Assembly (NCBI GenBank): GCA_017502875.1
Contig: JAFVUF010000002.1
Span: forward strand, 1-64,000
From: Clostridia bacterium
Lineage (GTDB): Bacteria > Bacillota > Clostridia > Oscillospirales > CAG-272
Direction of reading: 5' to 3'
Length of the DNA stretch: 64,000 nucleotides
Positions within the stretch are counted from its first letter, which is position 1. Each line of letters starts with the position of its first letter. The position numbers and the translations under genes were made by a program. The notes under the pieces were generated by a model. That model worked only from the letters and a program-made list of their open reading frames with translations, was not told where the DNA came from and searched no databases. Below are positions 35,379 through 44,621 of this stretch, piece after piece.

Positions 35379-35394
35379 TGTTGAAATTTCAACA
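35379..35394. promoter_or_regulatory. Perfect 16-bp palindrome, probable Crp/Fnr operator
   Basis: TGTTGAAATTTCAACA lies between the regulator and ldhA, overlapping the -35 zone of the ldhA promoter whose -10 is TATACT/TATAAT at 35411-35421. Confidence 0.75.
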
Positions 35395-35470
35395 TACTTT
35401 TGTCTTTGATTATACTATAATAAAAAAGCAAAGTCAAGAGCAAACTAAAAAATAAAAAGGATAAATTAAA

Positions 35471-36505
35471 ATGAAGATAGCTTTTTTTGATACTAAGCCG
35501 TACGATAAGCCTTCCTTTGATAAATACGGGAAGGAAAACGGAATAGAGTTTAAATATTTTGAAACCAAGCTAAGCGAGGATACAGCGGAGCTTGCCGCGG
35601 GCTATGACGGAGTGTGCGTATTTGTAAACGATACTGTTAGCGCTAAGGTTATAGATATTCTTTGTGATCATGGAGTAAAATATATAGCGCTTCGCTGCGC
35701 GGGATTTAACAACGTGGACATAAAGCACGCCTTTGGGCGTATACACGTGCTTCGTGTTCCGGCGTATTCGCCCTACGCGGTAGCTGAGCACGCGATAGCT
35801 TTGTTGCTTACGTCTATCCGCCGTATTCACAAGGCGTATATCCGTACAAGAGACTTTAATTTCAGTCTGAACGGTATGACGGGCTTTGACCTTTACGGAA
35901 AGACCGTCGGTGTTATCGGAACGGGAAGAATAGGCAGAGTTTTTATCGACATCTGCCGCGGTTTTGGTATGAGGGTGCTTGCGTACGATAAGTTTCCCGC
36001 GCGGGATTTAGATAACGGTGATACCGTCAGATACGTTTCGCTTGACGAGCTTTTTGAAAAAAGCGACATCATTTCGCTTCACTGTCCGTTGAACGACGAG
36101 ACTTACCATATAATAAGCGAGGAAGCGATAGAGAAATGTAAGAAGGGCGTGGTTATCATCAACACATCAAGGGGAGCGCTTGTTGACGCGGAGGCGTTGC
36201 TTTCTGGCATTAAGCTAAGAAAGGTTGGCGCGGCGTGTCTTGACGTCTACGAGGAGGAGTCGGAGCTATTCTTTGAGGACAATTCAGGGCATATTCTTGA
36301 GGACGATACCTTGGCAAGACTTATTTCAATGCCAAACGTTATAGTTACCTCGCATCAGGCGTTTTTGACCGAGGAGGCGCTGTCGAATATAGCGGAAACG
36401 ACGGTGAGCAACCTTGTTTCGATAGTAAAGAACGGTCAGTGCGAAAACGAGCTTTGCTACCGCTGCGGAAGCGCGGAGGACTGCAAAAGCGGTAAATGCT
36501 TTTAA
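35471..36505 (+). CDS. ldhA: D-lactate dehydrogenase with a Cys-rich C terminus
   Basis: 344 residues. D-2-hydroxyacid dehydrogenase landmarks: ALRCAGFNNVD, the NAD site GVIGTGRIGRVF, the Arg region INTSRGALVDAEAL, Glu in YEEESELFF and the His in VTSHQAFLTEEA, a set that matches LdhA. It reduces pyruvate to D-lactate and regenerates NAD+. The last 16 residues (CYRCGSAEDCKSGKCF) contain four Cys, not usual in the enzyme. Likely first gene of the ldhA-ferredoxin unit, 16 nt upstream of the next gene. Confidence 0.9.
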   Translation: MKIAFFDTKPYDKPSFDKYGKENGIEFKYFETKLSEDTAELAAGYDGVCVFVNDTVSAKVIDILCDHGVKYIALRCAGFNNVDIKHAFGRIHVLRVPAYSPYAVAEHAIALLLTSIRRIHKAYIRTRDFNFSLNGMTGFDLYGKTVGVIGTGRIGRVFIDICRGFGMRVLAYDKFPARDLDNGDTVRYVSLDELFEKSDIISLHCPLNDETYHIISEEAIEKCKKGVVIINTSRGALVDAEALLSGIKLRKVGAACLDVYEEESELFFEDNSGHILEDDTLARLISMPNVIVTSHQAFLTEEALSNIAETTVSNLVSIVKNGQCENELCYRCGSAEDCKSGKCF

Positions 36506-36521
36506 ATCAGGAGGGAAAACG

Positions 36522-37220
36522 GTGTTAAGGAAGATAATCAAAATAGACGGGGATAAATGTAACGGCTGCGGAGCGTGCGCGGCGGCGTGCAACGAGGGCG
36601 CGATTGAGATGGTGGAGGGTAAAGCAAGACTTATCCGTGAGGATTACTGCGACGGGCTTGGCGATTGCCTTCCCGCATGCCCGACGGACGCGATAAGCTT
36701 TGAGACGCGTGAAGCGCCCGCATATGACGGGGAGGCGGTGCGTCAGGCGAAGCTGAAAAAGAACGGAGTAAAGCTGCCGTGCGGCTGCCCCGGAACACAG
36801 AGTAAGGCGATAAATAGAGAAAATACGCCTAAGGTAAGGTCGGCGTGCGAGGTGGCAAGTCAGCTTTCACAGTGGCCCTGTCAGATAAAGCTCGTTCCCG
36901 TGAACGCTCCGTATTTTGAGGGCGCTAACCTGCTTATAGCCGCTGACTGTACGGCATACGCGTATGGGAATTTCCATAACGAGTTTATTCGTAGTCATAT
37001 AACCCTTATCGGCTGCCCAAAGCTTGACGAGGGGGACTATGCCGAAAAGCTTACGGCGATAATTGCTAACAATAACATAAAGAGCGTTAAGGTTGTACGT
37101 ATGGAGGTTCCCTGCTGCGGCGGTATAGAAAGCGCGGCTAAGAGAGCTATTCAGGCAAGCGGTAAATTTATTCCGTGGCAGGTAATTACAGTTTCGACTG
37201 ACGGAAAAATTCTTGATTAA
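36522..37220 (+). CDS. Ferredoxin-domain protein with two 4Fe-4S clusters and a Cys-rich C-terminal part
   Basis: 232 residues from GTG 36522 with GGAGG upstream. Two ferredoxin motifs: CNGCGACAAACNEGAI and CDGLGDCLPACPTDAI. The second half has PCGCPG, CEVASQLSQWPCQIKLVP and EVPCCGG, a pattern of iron-sulfur proteins annotated as 4Fe-4S ferredoxins in anaerobes. It may carry electrons to the flavodiiron protein next door. Confidence 0.85.
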   Translation: MLRKIIKIDGDKCNGCGACAAACNEGAIEMVEGKARLIREDYCDGLGDCLPACPTDAISFETREAPAYDGEAVRQAKLKKNGVKLPCGCPGTQSKAINRENTPKVRSACEVASQLSQWPCQIKLVPVNAPYFEGANLLIAADCTAYAYGNFHNEFIRSHITLIGCPKLDEGDYAEKLTAIIANNNIKSVKVVRMEVPCCGGIESAAKRAIQASGKFIPWQVITVSTDGKILD

Positions 37221-37235
37221 AATGAAAATATTCGG

Positions 37236-37264
37236 TTGAAATTTTCATTTTTATGTGTTATAAT
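37236..37264 (+). promoter_or_regulatory. Promoter of fprA
   Basis: TTGAAA (37236-37241), 17 nt, TATAAT (37259-37264). It overlaps aaaatgaaaat / attttcatttt, which may also end the ferredoxin transcript, and resembles the Crp/Fnr palindrome in its left half. Confidence 0.7.
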
Positions 37265-37291
37265 AATAAAAAATACTGCTTGGAGAAAAAT

Positions 37292-38446
37292 ATGAACGTA
37301 ACAAAGGACATAAAATATATCGGCGTAAATGATAGAATTACCGATCTTTTTGAGGGACAGTATATAATTCCCGATGGGATATCGTACAATTCCTACGCTA
37401 TAACCGATGAAAAGGTAGCTATAATGGATACGGTTGATAAGGGCTTTACTGCCGAGTGGCTTGATAATATCAGGACAGCGCTTGACGGCAGAGCTCCCGA
37501 CTATCTTGTTGTTCAGCATATGGAGCCGGATCATTCTTCCTCCATAGTCGAGTTTGCAAACGCATATCCGGAGGCGAAAATAGTGTCCTCATCAAAGGCG
37601 TTTACTATGATGAAAAACTTTTTCGGAACCGATTTTTGCGACAGACAGGTAGTCGTAGGCGAAGGAAGTAAGCTTTCGCTCGGCAGACACGAGCTGACCT
37701 TTGTAACGGCGCCGATGGTGCATTGGCCTGAGGTAATAGTAACGTACGACAGTACTGATAAGGTTCTTTTCTCGGCTGACGGTTTTGGAAAATTCGGAGC
37801 GCTCGACAGCGAGGACGATGATTGGGCGTGCGAGGCGAGAAGATACTATATCGGTATCGTAGGCAAGTACGGAGCTCAGGTACAGGCTTTGCTAAAAAAA
37901 GCTGCGGCTCTCGATATAAATATCATCTGTCCGCTTCATGGCCCCGTGCTTAACGATAACCTTGGCTACTACATCGGTCTCTACGATACGTGGTCAAGCT
38001 ACCGAGCCGAGACCGAGGGAGTCGCGATAGCGTACACCTCTGTGTACGGAAACACCAAGAAGGCGGTGGAAATGCTTGCCGAAAAGCTTACGGCAAACGG
38101 AGTAAAGGTAGCGGTAAGCGACCTCGCCAGATGCGATATGGCGGAGGCGGTAGAGGACGCGTTCCGATACAGTAAGATAGTCCTTGCGACCACAACGTAT
38201 AACGCGGACATCTTCCCGTTTATGCGAACCTTTATTGACCATCTTACTGAGCGTAATTACAGCAACCGCACGGTTGGATTTATTGAAAACGGAAGCTGGG
38301 CGCCAATGGCGATAAAGGTGATGAAGGGAATGCTTGAAAAGAGCAAAAACCTTACCTACACCGAAAATAACGTAAAAATTCTCTCTGCCGTAAATGAAGA
38401 AAGCAGTGCGCAGATAGACGCGCTTGCGGCAGAGTTGAGTAAATAA
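37292..38446 (+). CDS. fprA: Flavodiiron protein (FprA)
   Basis: 384 residues from ATG 37292 (GGAG upstream; the 37253 start would add 13 odd residues). The metallo-lactamase diiron domain shows HMEPDHSSS, a His in APMVHWPE, Asp in SADGFG and His in CPLHGPV. A flavodoxin domain follows (YTSVYGNTKKAVEML, ATTTYNADIFPFM, ENGSWAP). It reduces O2 to water or NO to N2O, taking electrons from rubredoxin, whose gene is next. Confidence 0.95.
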   Translation: MNVTKDIKYIGVNDRITDLFEGQYIIPDGISYNSYAITDEKVAIMDTVDKGFTAEWLDNIRTALDGRAPDYLVVQHMEPDHSSSIVEFANAYPEAKIVSSSKAFTMMKNFFGTDFCDRQVVVGEGSKLSLGRHELTFVTAPMVHWPEVIVTYDSTDKVLFSADGFGKFGALDSEDDDWACEARRYYIGIVGKYGAQVQALLKKAAALDINIICPLHGPVLNDNLGYYIGLYDTWSSYRAETEGVAIAYTSVYGNTKKAVEMLAEKLTANGVKVAVSDLARCDMAEAVEDAFRYSKIVLATTTYNADIFPFMRTFIDHLTERNYSNRTVGFIENGSWAPMAIKVMKGMLEKSKNLTYTENNVKILSAVNEESSAQIDALAAELSK

Positions 38447-38469
38447 TATTTTAAAAGGAGAATATCACT

Positions 38470-38631
38470 ATGAAAAAGTATGTATGCGACGCTTGCGGCT
38501 GGGAGTATGACGAGGCAAAGGGCGATCCCGAAAACGGAATAGCTCCCGGAACCAAATTCGAGGATCTTCCCGATGATTTTGAGTGCCCTCTTTGCGGAGT
38601 AGGCAAGGATATGTTCAGCGAAGCGGAATAA
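38470..38631 (+). CDS. Rubredoxin
   Basis: 53 residues, usual size. Two CxxC-type metal sites, [11 protein letters not shown] and [10 protein letters not shown], hold one iron. [20 protein letters not shown] between them is the standard rubredoxin core. An AAAAGGAG site precedes the ATG by 9 nt. It follows fprA by 23 nt and would be its electron donor. Confidence 0.95.
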   Translation: MKKYVCDACGWEYDEAKGDPENGIAPGTKFEDLPDDFECPLCGVGKDMFSEAE

Positions 38632-38638
38632 AGACCTA

Positions 38639-38678
38639 ATGAGCCCACGGTCAACCGAATACGGTTAGCTGTGGGCTC
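38639..38678 (+). terminator. Hairpin after rubredoxin
   Basis: gagcccac...gtgggctc with an inner caaccg/cggttag stem; no strong T run, so termination may be partial. Confidence 0.5.
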
Positions 38679-38707
38679 GTACTGTAAAAAGGAGAAAATA
38701 AACAAAA

Positions 38708-39463
38708 ATGGAGCTTGTTTTACTTACAGCGCTCGGCGTAGGCGGAGCTACGGTTTTCGGCGCGCTGATAGGCTTTGCCTTCAAGAAGCTTTCGCACACC
38801 TTTTCCGATATAGTGCTTTCGTTTGCCGCGGGCGTTATGCTCGCCGCGGCGGTGCTTGGACTAATAATACCGTCGCTTGACTACGGCGGAAAATACGGAC
38901 TGATAATAACGGTTGCGGGTGTTTTCGTAGGCGCTTTTTGTCTTAATCTTGTGGATAAGCTCGTACCGCATCTTCATAAGCTTATGGCAAGTCAGGACGA
39001 AGAAAAGCACAATAACGCATCTCTTAATAAGGTGTTGCTTTTCGTAACGGCAATCGCTATACATAATCTTCCGGAGGGTATAGCGGCAGGAGTAGGATTT
39101 GGTTCTGGCAACACGTCGCAGGCGCTTATGATAGCGGGCGGTATAGCGCTTCAGAATATTCCCGAGGGAATGGTCATAATAGGACCTATGCTCGCATCGG
39201 GCGTTACGCCGAAAAAGACCTTCGTCTGCGCTATGATAACGGGACTTATCGAGGTTGTCGGAACGCTTATCGGATATTTTGCGGTAAGTATTGCCTCAGC
39301 TATACTGCCGTTTGCCCTTGCGTTTGCGGGCGGCACTATGCTTTACGTCATAAGCGACGAGATGATCCCCGAAACTCATGCTCACGGGCACCAAAGAGGT
39401 GCTACATATGCGCTTCTCGTGGGCTTTTGCGTTATGCTTGTAACTGACGTTCTGCTCGGCTAA
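38708..39463 (+). CDS. ZIP-family divalent metal transporter
   Basis: 251 residues, eight helices. HNLPEGIAAGVGFGS and the second metal motif LQNIPEGMVI are the ZIP signatures, with a His-rich HAHGHQRG loop near the end and GTTISDE-like ISDEMIPETHAHGH. It imports Zn2+, Fe2+ or similar metals. It is just downstream of the iron proteins, possibly co-transcribed with them. Confidence 0.9.
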   Translation: MELVLLTALGVGGATVFGALIGFAFKKLSHTFSDIVLSFAAGVMLAAAVLGLIIPSLDYGGKYGLIITVAGVFVGAFCLNLVDKLVPHLHKLMASQDEEKHNNASLNKVLLFVTAIAIHNLPEGIAAGVGFGSGNTSQALMIAGGIALQNIPEGMVIIGPMLASGVTPKKTFVCAMITGLIEVVGTLIGYFAVSIASAILPFALAFAGGTMLYVISDEMIPETHAHGHQRGATYALLVGFCVMLVTDVLLG

Positions 39464-39483
39464 GAAAATTTTTCCTGCAAAAA

Positions 39484-39514
39484 TGTAACTTTTGATACCG
39501 TTTTCCTGTCTATA
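39484..39514 (+). promoter_or_regulatory. ECF-type promoter of the sigma factor gene
   Basis: TGTAAC (39484-39489), 17 nt, TGTCTA (39507-39512). This matches the TGTAAC-N16/17-CGTCTA pattern of Bacillus ECF sigmas such as SigX and suggests autoregulation. Confidence 0.6.
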
Positions 39515-39556
39515 AGGGTGAAAGGCCTTCAAAAACATTCGGAGGAGGTGGTTTAC

Positions 39557-40108
39557 GTGGAGGACGAAAAGATAGTAGAGCTTTATTGGGAGCGAAACGA
39601 GTGGGCAATCAGCGAAACTCAGATTAAATATTCCCGATATCTGCATACTGTCGCGTATAATATCCTTTATTCCGACGAGGATTCCGAGGAATGTGTAAAC
39701 GATACCTACGTCAAGGCTTGGGAAGCCATGCCGCCTCATAAACCGCAGAGGCTATCCGCTTTTCTCGGTAAGATAACGAGAAATCTGGCGCTCAGCAAAT
39801 ACCTTTACAGCACCGCTGTCAAGCGTTCGGCAAATAACGAGCTTATACTTGACGAGATAGAGGAGCTAATACCGAACGGAGACGGGGATATGTCCGACGA
39901 GCTTGCGCTTCGCGAGGCGATAAACGGCTTTCTTGCCACCCTTCCAAAGCGCGTAAGGATAATCTTCGTTCAAAGGTATTGGTATATGCTAAGTATAAAG
40001 GATATAGCGGGGCAAAGAGGTCTCACCGAGGGCAACGTAAAGGTCATTCTTCTCCGAACAAGAGAGAAATTCAGGGCGCATCTTGAAAGAGAGGGGATCA
40101 CGGTATGA
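39557..40108 (+). CDS. ECF sigma factor
   Basis: 183 residues from GTG 39557 with a GGAGGAGGTG site directly upstream (an earlier GTG at 39518 is less well placed). Region 2: LHTVAYNILYSDEDSEECVNDTYVKAWEAMPP; region 4: LPKRVRIIFVQRYWYMLSIKDIAGQRGLTEGNVKVILLRTREKFRAHL. It directs transcription in response to an envelope signal. The gene overlaps the next gene by 4 nt (ATGA). Confidence 0.92.
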   Translation: MEDEKIVELYWERNEWAISETQIKYSRYLHTVAYNILYSDEDSEECVNDTYVKAWEAMPPHKPQRLSAFLGKITRNLALSKYLYSTAVKRSANNELILDEIEELIPNGDGDMSDELALREAINGFLATLPKRVRIIFVQRYWYMLSIKDIAGQRGLTEGNVKVILLRTREKFRAHLEREGITV

Positions 40109-42012
40109 AGAAAAACAAATTGCTAACGGCAATGTCTCTTATTGACGAAAAATACGTCGATGAGGCTCACCCTGAGAGATTAAAACGTAAAAAACAAAGT
40201 ATAATGAGGCTTGGCGCTCTCGCCGCCTGTCTTTGCGTGCTGATAACGTCGCTCAGTCTTTTTATGTTTATTCCGTTCAGCACAGAGCTTCCCGACGTTT
40301 CCGAGTACGAGGGAAGCGAATACTATCCAATTATTGAGAAGCTGAACGTCGCGACGTTTGCTCCGCCCGTATATAAGAATAATTTTCAGAGGATATTTTA
40401 CAGGCTTAGCGATATGCTCGGTGCAAAGGCGGAGGACGGTGATGACGCGCCCACAGATACGGGAATTGAAGGCATCTCCACCTACCGCGAGGTAACGGAT
40501 AATCAGGTCGAGGGCGTAATCGAGGGCGATCTTTTCAAGGCAAGCGGCGAGTATATTTTTTATCTTAGAAAGGATACCTTGTCGGCTTATTCCATAAAAG
40601 GCGATGCCTCCGAAAAGGTTGGAGAGTATAAGATAGAGATAACGCTTGATAAAAAATATTCGTATTCCTACCATAATAATTGGGAAATGTATCTGTCCGC
40701 TGACGGAAAAACCGTTACGGTTATAGCGCCGTACGGAGCAAAAATGGAAAACGGCGGCAGAATAGCTATTATTTTGCTTGACGTTTCCAATCCCGCGGAG
40801 ATAACCGAGAAAAAGCAGATAATACTAAGTGGCGGATATCTTTCTTCAAGAACGGTAGGCGGAGATATGCTTCTTATCAGTAATTTCAGGGTAGGCAGCA
40901 ATCCAGATTTTTCAAAGGAAGAAAATTATCTTCCGCAGTATAATACGGGAGAGGGCTTTGTAAGCATTCCCGCAAGCGATATTATTTCACCCGAAAAGCT
41001 TTCTTCCTCGCTTTATACGGTTATATGGAGATTTGACGGGGCGAGCGCGTTACTTACTGATTATACGGCGTATCTGTCGTATTCAAACGAAGTGTACGTT
41101 TCCCCCGACAACGTATACGTATCAAGACAGTATCAGAATAAAACCGCTGAAAACGGCGTTTCAGTTAGCGAGATTGTAACAGAAATAGCGGGCGTTGGGT
41201 ATTCGGAAAATGAATTTAAGCATCTTGGTACGGCTACCGTCAAGGGTTACTTAAAGGATCAGTACAGCCTTGACGAGCATAACGGTATTCTGCGCGCCGC
41301 CTTAACCACACAAATAAGCAAATATAAGGATAAAGAAAGCGGTAAAGCCACAGCCGAGGACATTGATACGTCTGTAAGCCTTGGCGTTACCACAAGCGCG
41401 AGCCTGTACTGTATAGACCTGAATACCTGGCAGACGGTGGCAGCGGTCGAGAATTTCGCGCCTGTGGGTGAAACCGTGCGTTCGGTTCGCTTTGACGGAG
41501 ACTCTGCCTACGTATGCACCGCGGTACAAAGCACCGACCCAGTGTTCTTCTTTGATTTAAGTGATACCGATAATATCACATATACGGATACGGGCACAAT
41601 AGAGGGCTTTTCCACCTCGCTTATTCAGCTTGGAAACGGCTATCTGCTTGGAATCGGTCAGGGCGCAAGCGCCGATACGGTGAAGCTTGAGGTCTATAAG
41701 GAGAGCGAGGGCGGCGTCGTCTCTGTATGCAAAAAGGAGTATGGTACGGCTTATTACTCACAGGTCTATAAATCCTATTTTATCGACCGTGAAAACGACC
41801 TTATAGGACTTGGTATTACGTATAGCTTGAAATCAGCTCAGCCGTCAGATGAGACGGGCAGATACGTTCTGCTTCATTTCGACGGATATGCGTTAAACGA
41901 GCTTTGTAACGTCTCGCTTGACGGCAGCGACGATACAAAGAGAGCAGTGTGTATTGACGGTTATCTGTATATGTTCGGTGATATCGGCTTTAAGGTTCAG
42001 AAAATACAATAA
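40105..42012 (+). CDS. Membrane beta-propeller protein, probable anti-sigma partner
   Basis: 635 residues. A cytoplasmic N tail of about 35 residues (AMSLIDEKYVDEAHPERLKRKK) is followed by one membrane helix (LGALAACLCVLITSLSLFMFI) and a large extracellular domain of the beta-propeller (PF09826-like) type, with repeats such as DNQVEGVIEGDLFKASGEYIF, LLDVSNPAEITEKKQI and SVRFDGDSAYVCTAV. Translational coupling to the ECF sigma gene suggests it senses something outside and holds the sigma factor inside. Confidence 0.85.
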   Translation: MKKNKLLTAMSLIDEKYVDEAHPERLKRKKQSIMRLGALAACLCVLITSLSLFMFIPFSTELPDVSEYEGSEYYPIIEKLNVATFAPPVYKNNFQRIFYRLSDMLGAKAEDGDDAPTDTGIEGISTYREVTDNQVEGVIEGDLFKASGEYIFYLRKDTLSAYSIKGDASEKVGEYKIEITLDKKYSYSYHNNWEMYLSADGKTVTVIAPYGAKMENGGRIAIILLDVSNPAEITEKKQIILSGGYLSSRTVGGDMLLISNFRVGSNPDFSKEENYLPQYNTGEGFVSIPASDIISPEKLSSSLYTVIWRFDGASALLTDYTAYLSYSNEVYVSPDNVYVSRQYQNKTAENGVSVSEIVTEIAGVGYSENEFKHLGTATVKGYLKDQYSLDEHNGILRAALTTQISKYKDKESGKATAEDIDTSVSLGVTTSASLYCIDLNTWQTVAAVENFAPVGETVRSVRFDGDSAYVCTAVQSTDPVFFFDLSDTDNITYTDTGTIEGFSTSLIQLGNGYLLGIGQGASADTVKLEVYKESEGGVVSVCKKEYGTAYYSQVYKSYFIDRENDLIGLGITYSLKSAQPSDETGRYVLLHFDGYALNELCNVSLDGSDDTKRAVCIDGYLYMFGDIGFKVQKIQ

Positions 42013-42068
42013 AAAAAGCTCCGTATGCGTTATGTAAGCACACTAAAACGCATACGGAGTATTTTTTA
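42013..42068. terminator. Bidirectional terminator between convergent genes
   Basis: ctccgtatgcgt / acgcatacggag stem with A run before and T run after. Confidence 0.85.
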
Positions 42069-42083
42069 AATTTTGGCGGATAA

Positions 42084-43283
42084 TTACTTGCCTATAAGCT
42101 CTGCGGTATCTCTAGCGATAACCAGCTCCTCGTTGGTGGGGATAACGTAAACGTCAACCTTGGAATCGGCAGTGCTTATCTTGATGATGTCGGACTGACG
42201 GAAAGCCTTCTTATTCATCTCGTCGTCAATCTTTATGCCGAGGAATTCCATATCGGAGAGGGCGGCCTTACGGAGATCGGGGTTGTTCTCTCCAAGACCC
42301 GCGGTGAATACGATAGCGTCAACTCCGCCCATAGCCGCGGCGTAGGAGCCTATGTATTTCTTTATCTCGTAAACCATAATATTGTTAGCGAGAATTGCCT
42401 TCTCATGTCCCTTGGCGATTGCATCCTCAATATCACGGCTGTCAGAGGAAATTCCGGAAACTCCGAGAAGTCCGCTCTTCTTGTTGAGGTAGTTGCTCAT
42501 CTCACTTGGAGTCATATTTTCCTTTTCCATAAGGAAGGTAACGATAGCGGGGTCGATGCTTCCGCAACGCGTACCCATCTCGAGACCCTCAAGGGGAGTG
42601 AAGCCCATGGTCGTATCAACGCTCTTGCCGTCCTTTACCGCTGTAATGGACGAGCCGTTTCCGAGATGGCAGGTGATTATCTTAGTGCCCTCGGTCTTAC
42701 CGAGTATCTTACACATCTCAGCGGAAACGAAGCGGTGAGATGTGCCGTGGAAGCCGTAGCGGCGGATTTTGTACTTTTCATAAGCCTCGTAGGGAAGCGC
42801 GTACATATAGGCGTAATCAGGCATAGTCTGATGGAACGCAGTGTCGAAAACGAGAACCTGAGGAACGTTCTTCATTACCTCGGTGCAGCCCGCTATACCC
42901 ATAAGCGCGGGGGGAGTGTGAAGCGGAGCGAGGTCGCGGCAGTTTTCGAGCTTAGAGATAACATCGTCGGTTACGATAACGCTTCCGCTGAAATAATCAC
43001 CGCCGTGAACGACTCTGTGTCCGACAGCGCTTATCTCGTCCATAGACTCAATACAGCCGTATTCCTTGTCGGTGAGGACGTCGATGAGAATCTTCATCGC
43101 TTCCGCGTGGTTGGGCATTGCCGCGTCCTTCTTCATTTTTCTGCCGTCGGGTAGCTTATGCTCGATACGGCCGTCGATTCCTATTCTTTCGCAAAGACCC
43201 TTGCCGAGAACGTTCTCGGTTTCAGAGTCGATAAGCTGATATTTAAGCGAGGAGCTTCCAGCGTTTACTACAAGTACCTTCAT
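42084..43283 (-). CDS. ackA: Acetate kinase
   Basis: 399 residues, full length. Signatures: VLVVNAGSSSLKYQL at the start, FDTAFHQTMP, RRYGFHGTSHRFVS, THLGNGSS-like CHLGNGSSITAV and GGVDAIVFTAGLGENNPDLR. It interconverts acetyl-phosphate with acetate and ATP. No phosphotransacetylase gene (pta) is nearby. AAAGGA precedes the ATG. Confidence 0.97.
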   Translation of the reverse strand: MKVLVVNAGSSSLKYQLIDSETENVLGKGLCERIGIDGRIEHKLPDGRKMKKDAAMPNHAEAMKILIDVLTDKEYGCIESMDEISAVGHRVVHGGDYFSGSVIVTDDVISKLENCRDLAPLHTPPALMGIAGCTEVMKNVPQVLVFDTAFHQTMPDYAYMYALPYEAYEKYKIRRYGFHGTSHRFVSAEMCKILGKTEGTKIITCHLGNGSSITAVKDGKSVDTTMGFTPLEGLEMGTRCGSIDPAIVTFLMEKENMTPSEMSNYLNKKSGLLGVSGISSDSRDIEDAIAKGHEKAILANNIMVYEIKKYIGSYAAAMGGVDAIVFTAGLGENNPDLRKAALSDMEFLGIKIDDEMNKKAFRQSDIIKISTADSKVDVYVIPTNEELVIARDTAELIGK

Positions 43284-43314
43284 TTTTTATGTCCTTTCTT
43301 ATATGAAAAAATTC

Positions 43315-43343
43315 TTGACTTTGTGCCAAAATTGATATATAAT
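43315..43343 (+). promoter_or_regulatory. Promoter of tmcAL
   Basis: TTGACT (43315-43320), 17 nt, TATAAT (43338-43343). Confidence 0.85.
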
Positions 43344-43412
43344 ATATTATAATACCTCTAATAATAAAAATCAATACCTTTTTTAAAATTTTCGAAAGGT
43401 TTTAGTAAAAAA

Positions 43413-44534
43413 ATGGAATGTGTAGCGGTAATTGCGGAGTTCAACCCCTTTCATAACGGTCATGCGCTGCTTGCGAGGCAGATAAAAGAGGCGTACCCGG
43501 AGCATGCGCTAATAGCAATAATGAGTGGAAACACCGTCCAGAGAGGCGATTTTGCTATACTTGATAAGTATGACAGAGCTAAAATAGCCGTACAAAACGG
43601 ATTTGACGCGGTTGTGGAGCTGCCTTTTCCGTACTCCTGCTCGGCAGGAGAGCAGTTCGCTCGCGCGGGTGTGTATATCGCGGACGCGATAGGCGCAGGC
43701 GTTCTTGCGTTTGGAAGCGAATGCGGAGACCTTGCAGCGCTCACCGAATGCGCCGCTAATTTAAGCTCTCCCGAATTTTTGGAGCAGCTCGAGTCGTATA
43801 CCGCAAGATACCGTGATATATCTGTAATCACAGCAAGAAATGACGTATATCTAACTGTATACGGCAAAGAATTACCTGTTGGTAGTAATGATATACTTGC
43901 TCTTGAATACCTCAAGGCTTTATCTCTTGATATGTCGCCCATCACTCCGTACGTTGTTCACCGAACGGAAAATTTCCGAGCGACAGACGCCAGAGCCGCG
44001 CTCAAAACGGCAGACACTGAGGAGCTTAAACGCCTTCTTCCGAACGGTCAAAATATAAGCGTGTCCGAGCTTCATAAAGGAATATACGGGCTTTCAAGCC
44101 TGATTTTAGGAGCGCTGCGGCTTGATTTTGGGAGAGATAACGGAAACGGTATAGTGAACTCAATGAAGAGCTGCGCAAAGCAAGCGGGGAGCTTCGATGG
44201 CTTTGTTTCGCTTCTTCCTACCAAAACATATACTATGGCGCGTCTGCGCCGAGAGATGATAGCGTATCTTTTCGGAGTAAACGACGACATAAAAAACGAA
44301 AAGCCCGGCTATACGGTTCTTCTTGCCGCCAATAAGAAGGGACAGAATTATATTGCGAGCGCCCGTAAGGGCTTCCGTATACCATTAGTAACGAGAATGG
44401 CGGAAACAAGAGATTTCGACGCAAGTCAACGCGCTCAGCTTGAAAGGGCTGCCGTATGCGACAGCGTATATTCGCTTGGCTTTGCGTATCCCGTCTCACC
44501 TATGCCGTTTAAGACACCTTATATAGAGAAATAA
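43413..44534 (+). CDS. tmcAL: tRNA(Met) cytidine acetate ligase TmcAL
   Basis: 373 residues. VIAEFNPFHNGHALL is the HxGH nucleotidyl-transferase motif; IAIMSGNTVQRGDFAILDKYDRAKIAV and ELPFPYSCSAGEQFARAGV are diagnostic for this family. It activates acetate with ATP and acetylates the wobble cytidine of elongator tRNA-Met. It is divergent from acetate kinase, which also handles acetate. Confidence 0.92.
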   Translation: MECVAVIAEFNPFHNGHALLARQIKEAYPEHALIAIMSGNTVQRGDFAILDKYDRAKIAVQNGFDAVVELPFPYSCSAGEQFARAGVYIADAIGAGVLAFGSECGDLAALTECAANLSSPEFLEQLESYTARYRDISVITARNDVYLTVYGKELPVGSNDILALEYLKALSLDMSPITPYVVHRTENFRATDARAALKTADTEELKRLLPNGQNISVSELHKGIYGLSSLILGALRLDFGRDNGNGIVNSMKSCAKQAGSFDGFVSLLPTKTYTMARLRREMIAYLFGVNDDIKNEKPGYTVLLAANKKGQNYIASARKGFRIPLVTRMAETRDFDASQRAQLERAAVCDSVYSLGFAYPVSPMPFKTPYIEK

Positions 44535-44540
44535 ATAATT

Positions 44541-44577
44541 TAAATCTCTCTGTTTTGTTGACAGAGAGATTTTTTTA
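44541..44577 (+). terminator. Terminator after tmcAL
   Basis: aaatctctctgt / acagagagattt stem followed by T7. Confidence 0.9.
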
Positions 44578-44621
44578 TGATAGTATTTATTTACCTGTCG
44601 GTAAAAGAAAGGAAAATTAAT

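Noticed and set aside
40180..42000. Frameshift or pseudogene in the beta-propeller gene
   Set aside because: The frame is open for 635 codons with even character; nothing indicates a break.
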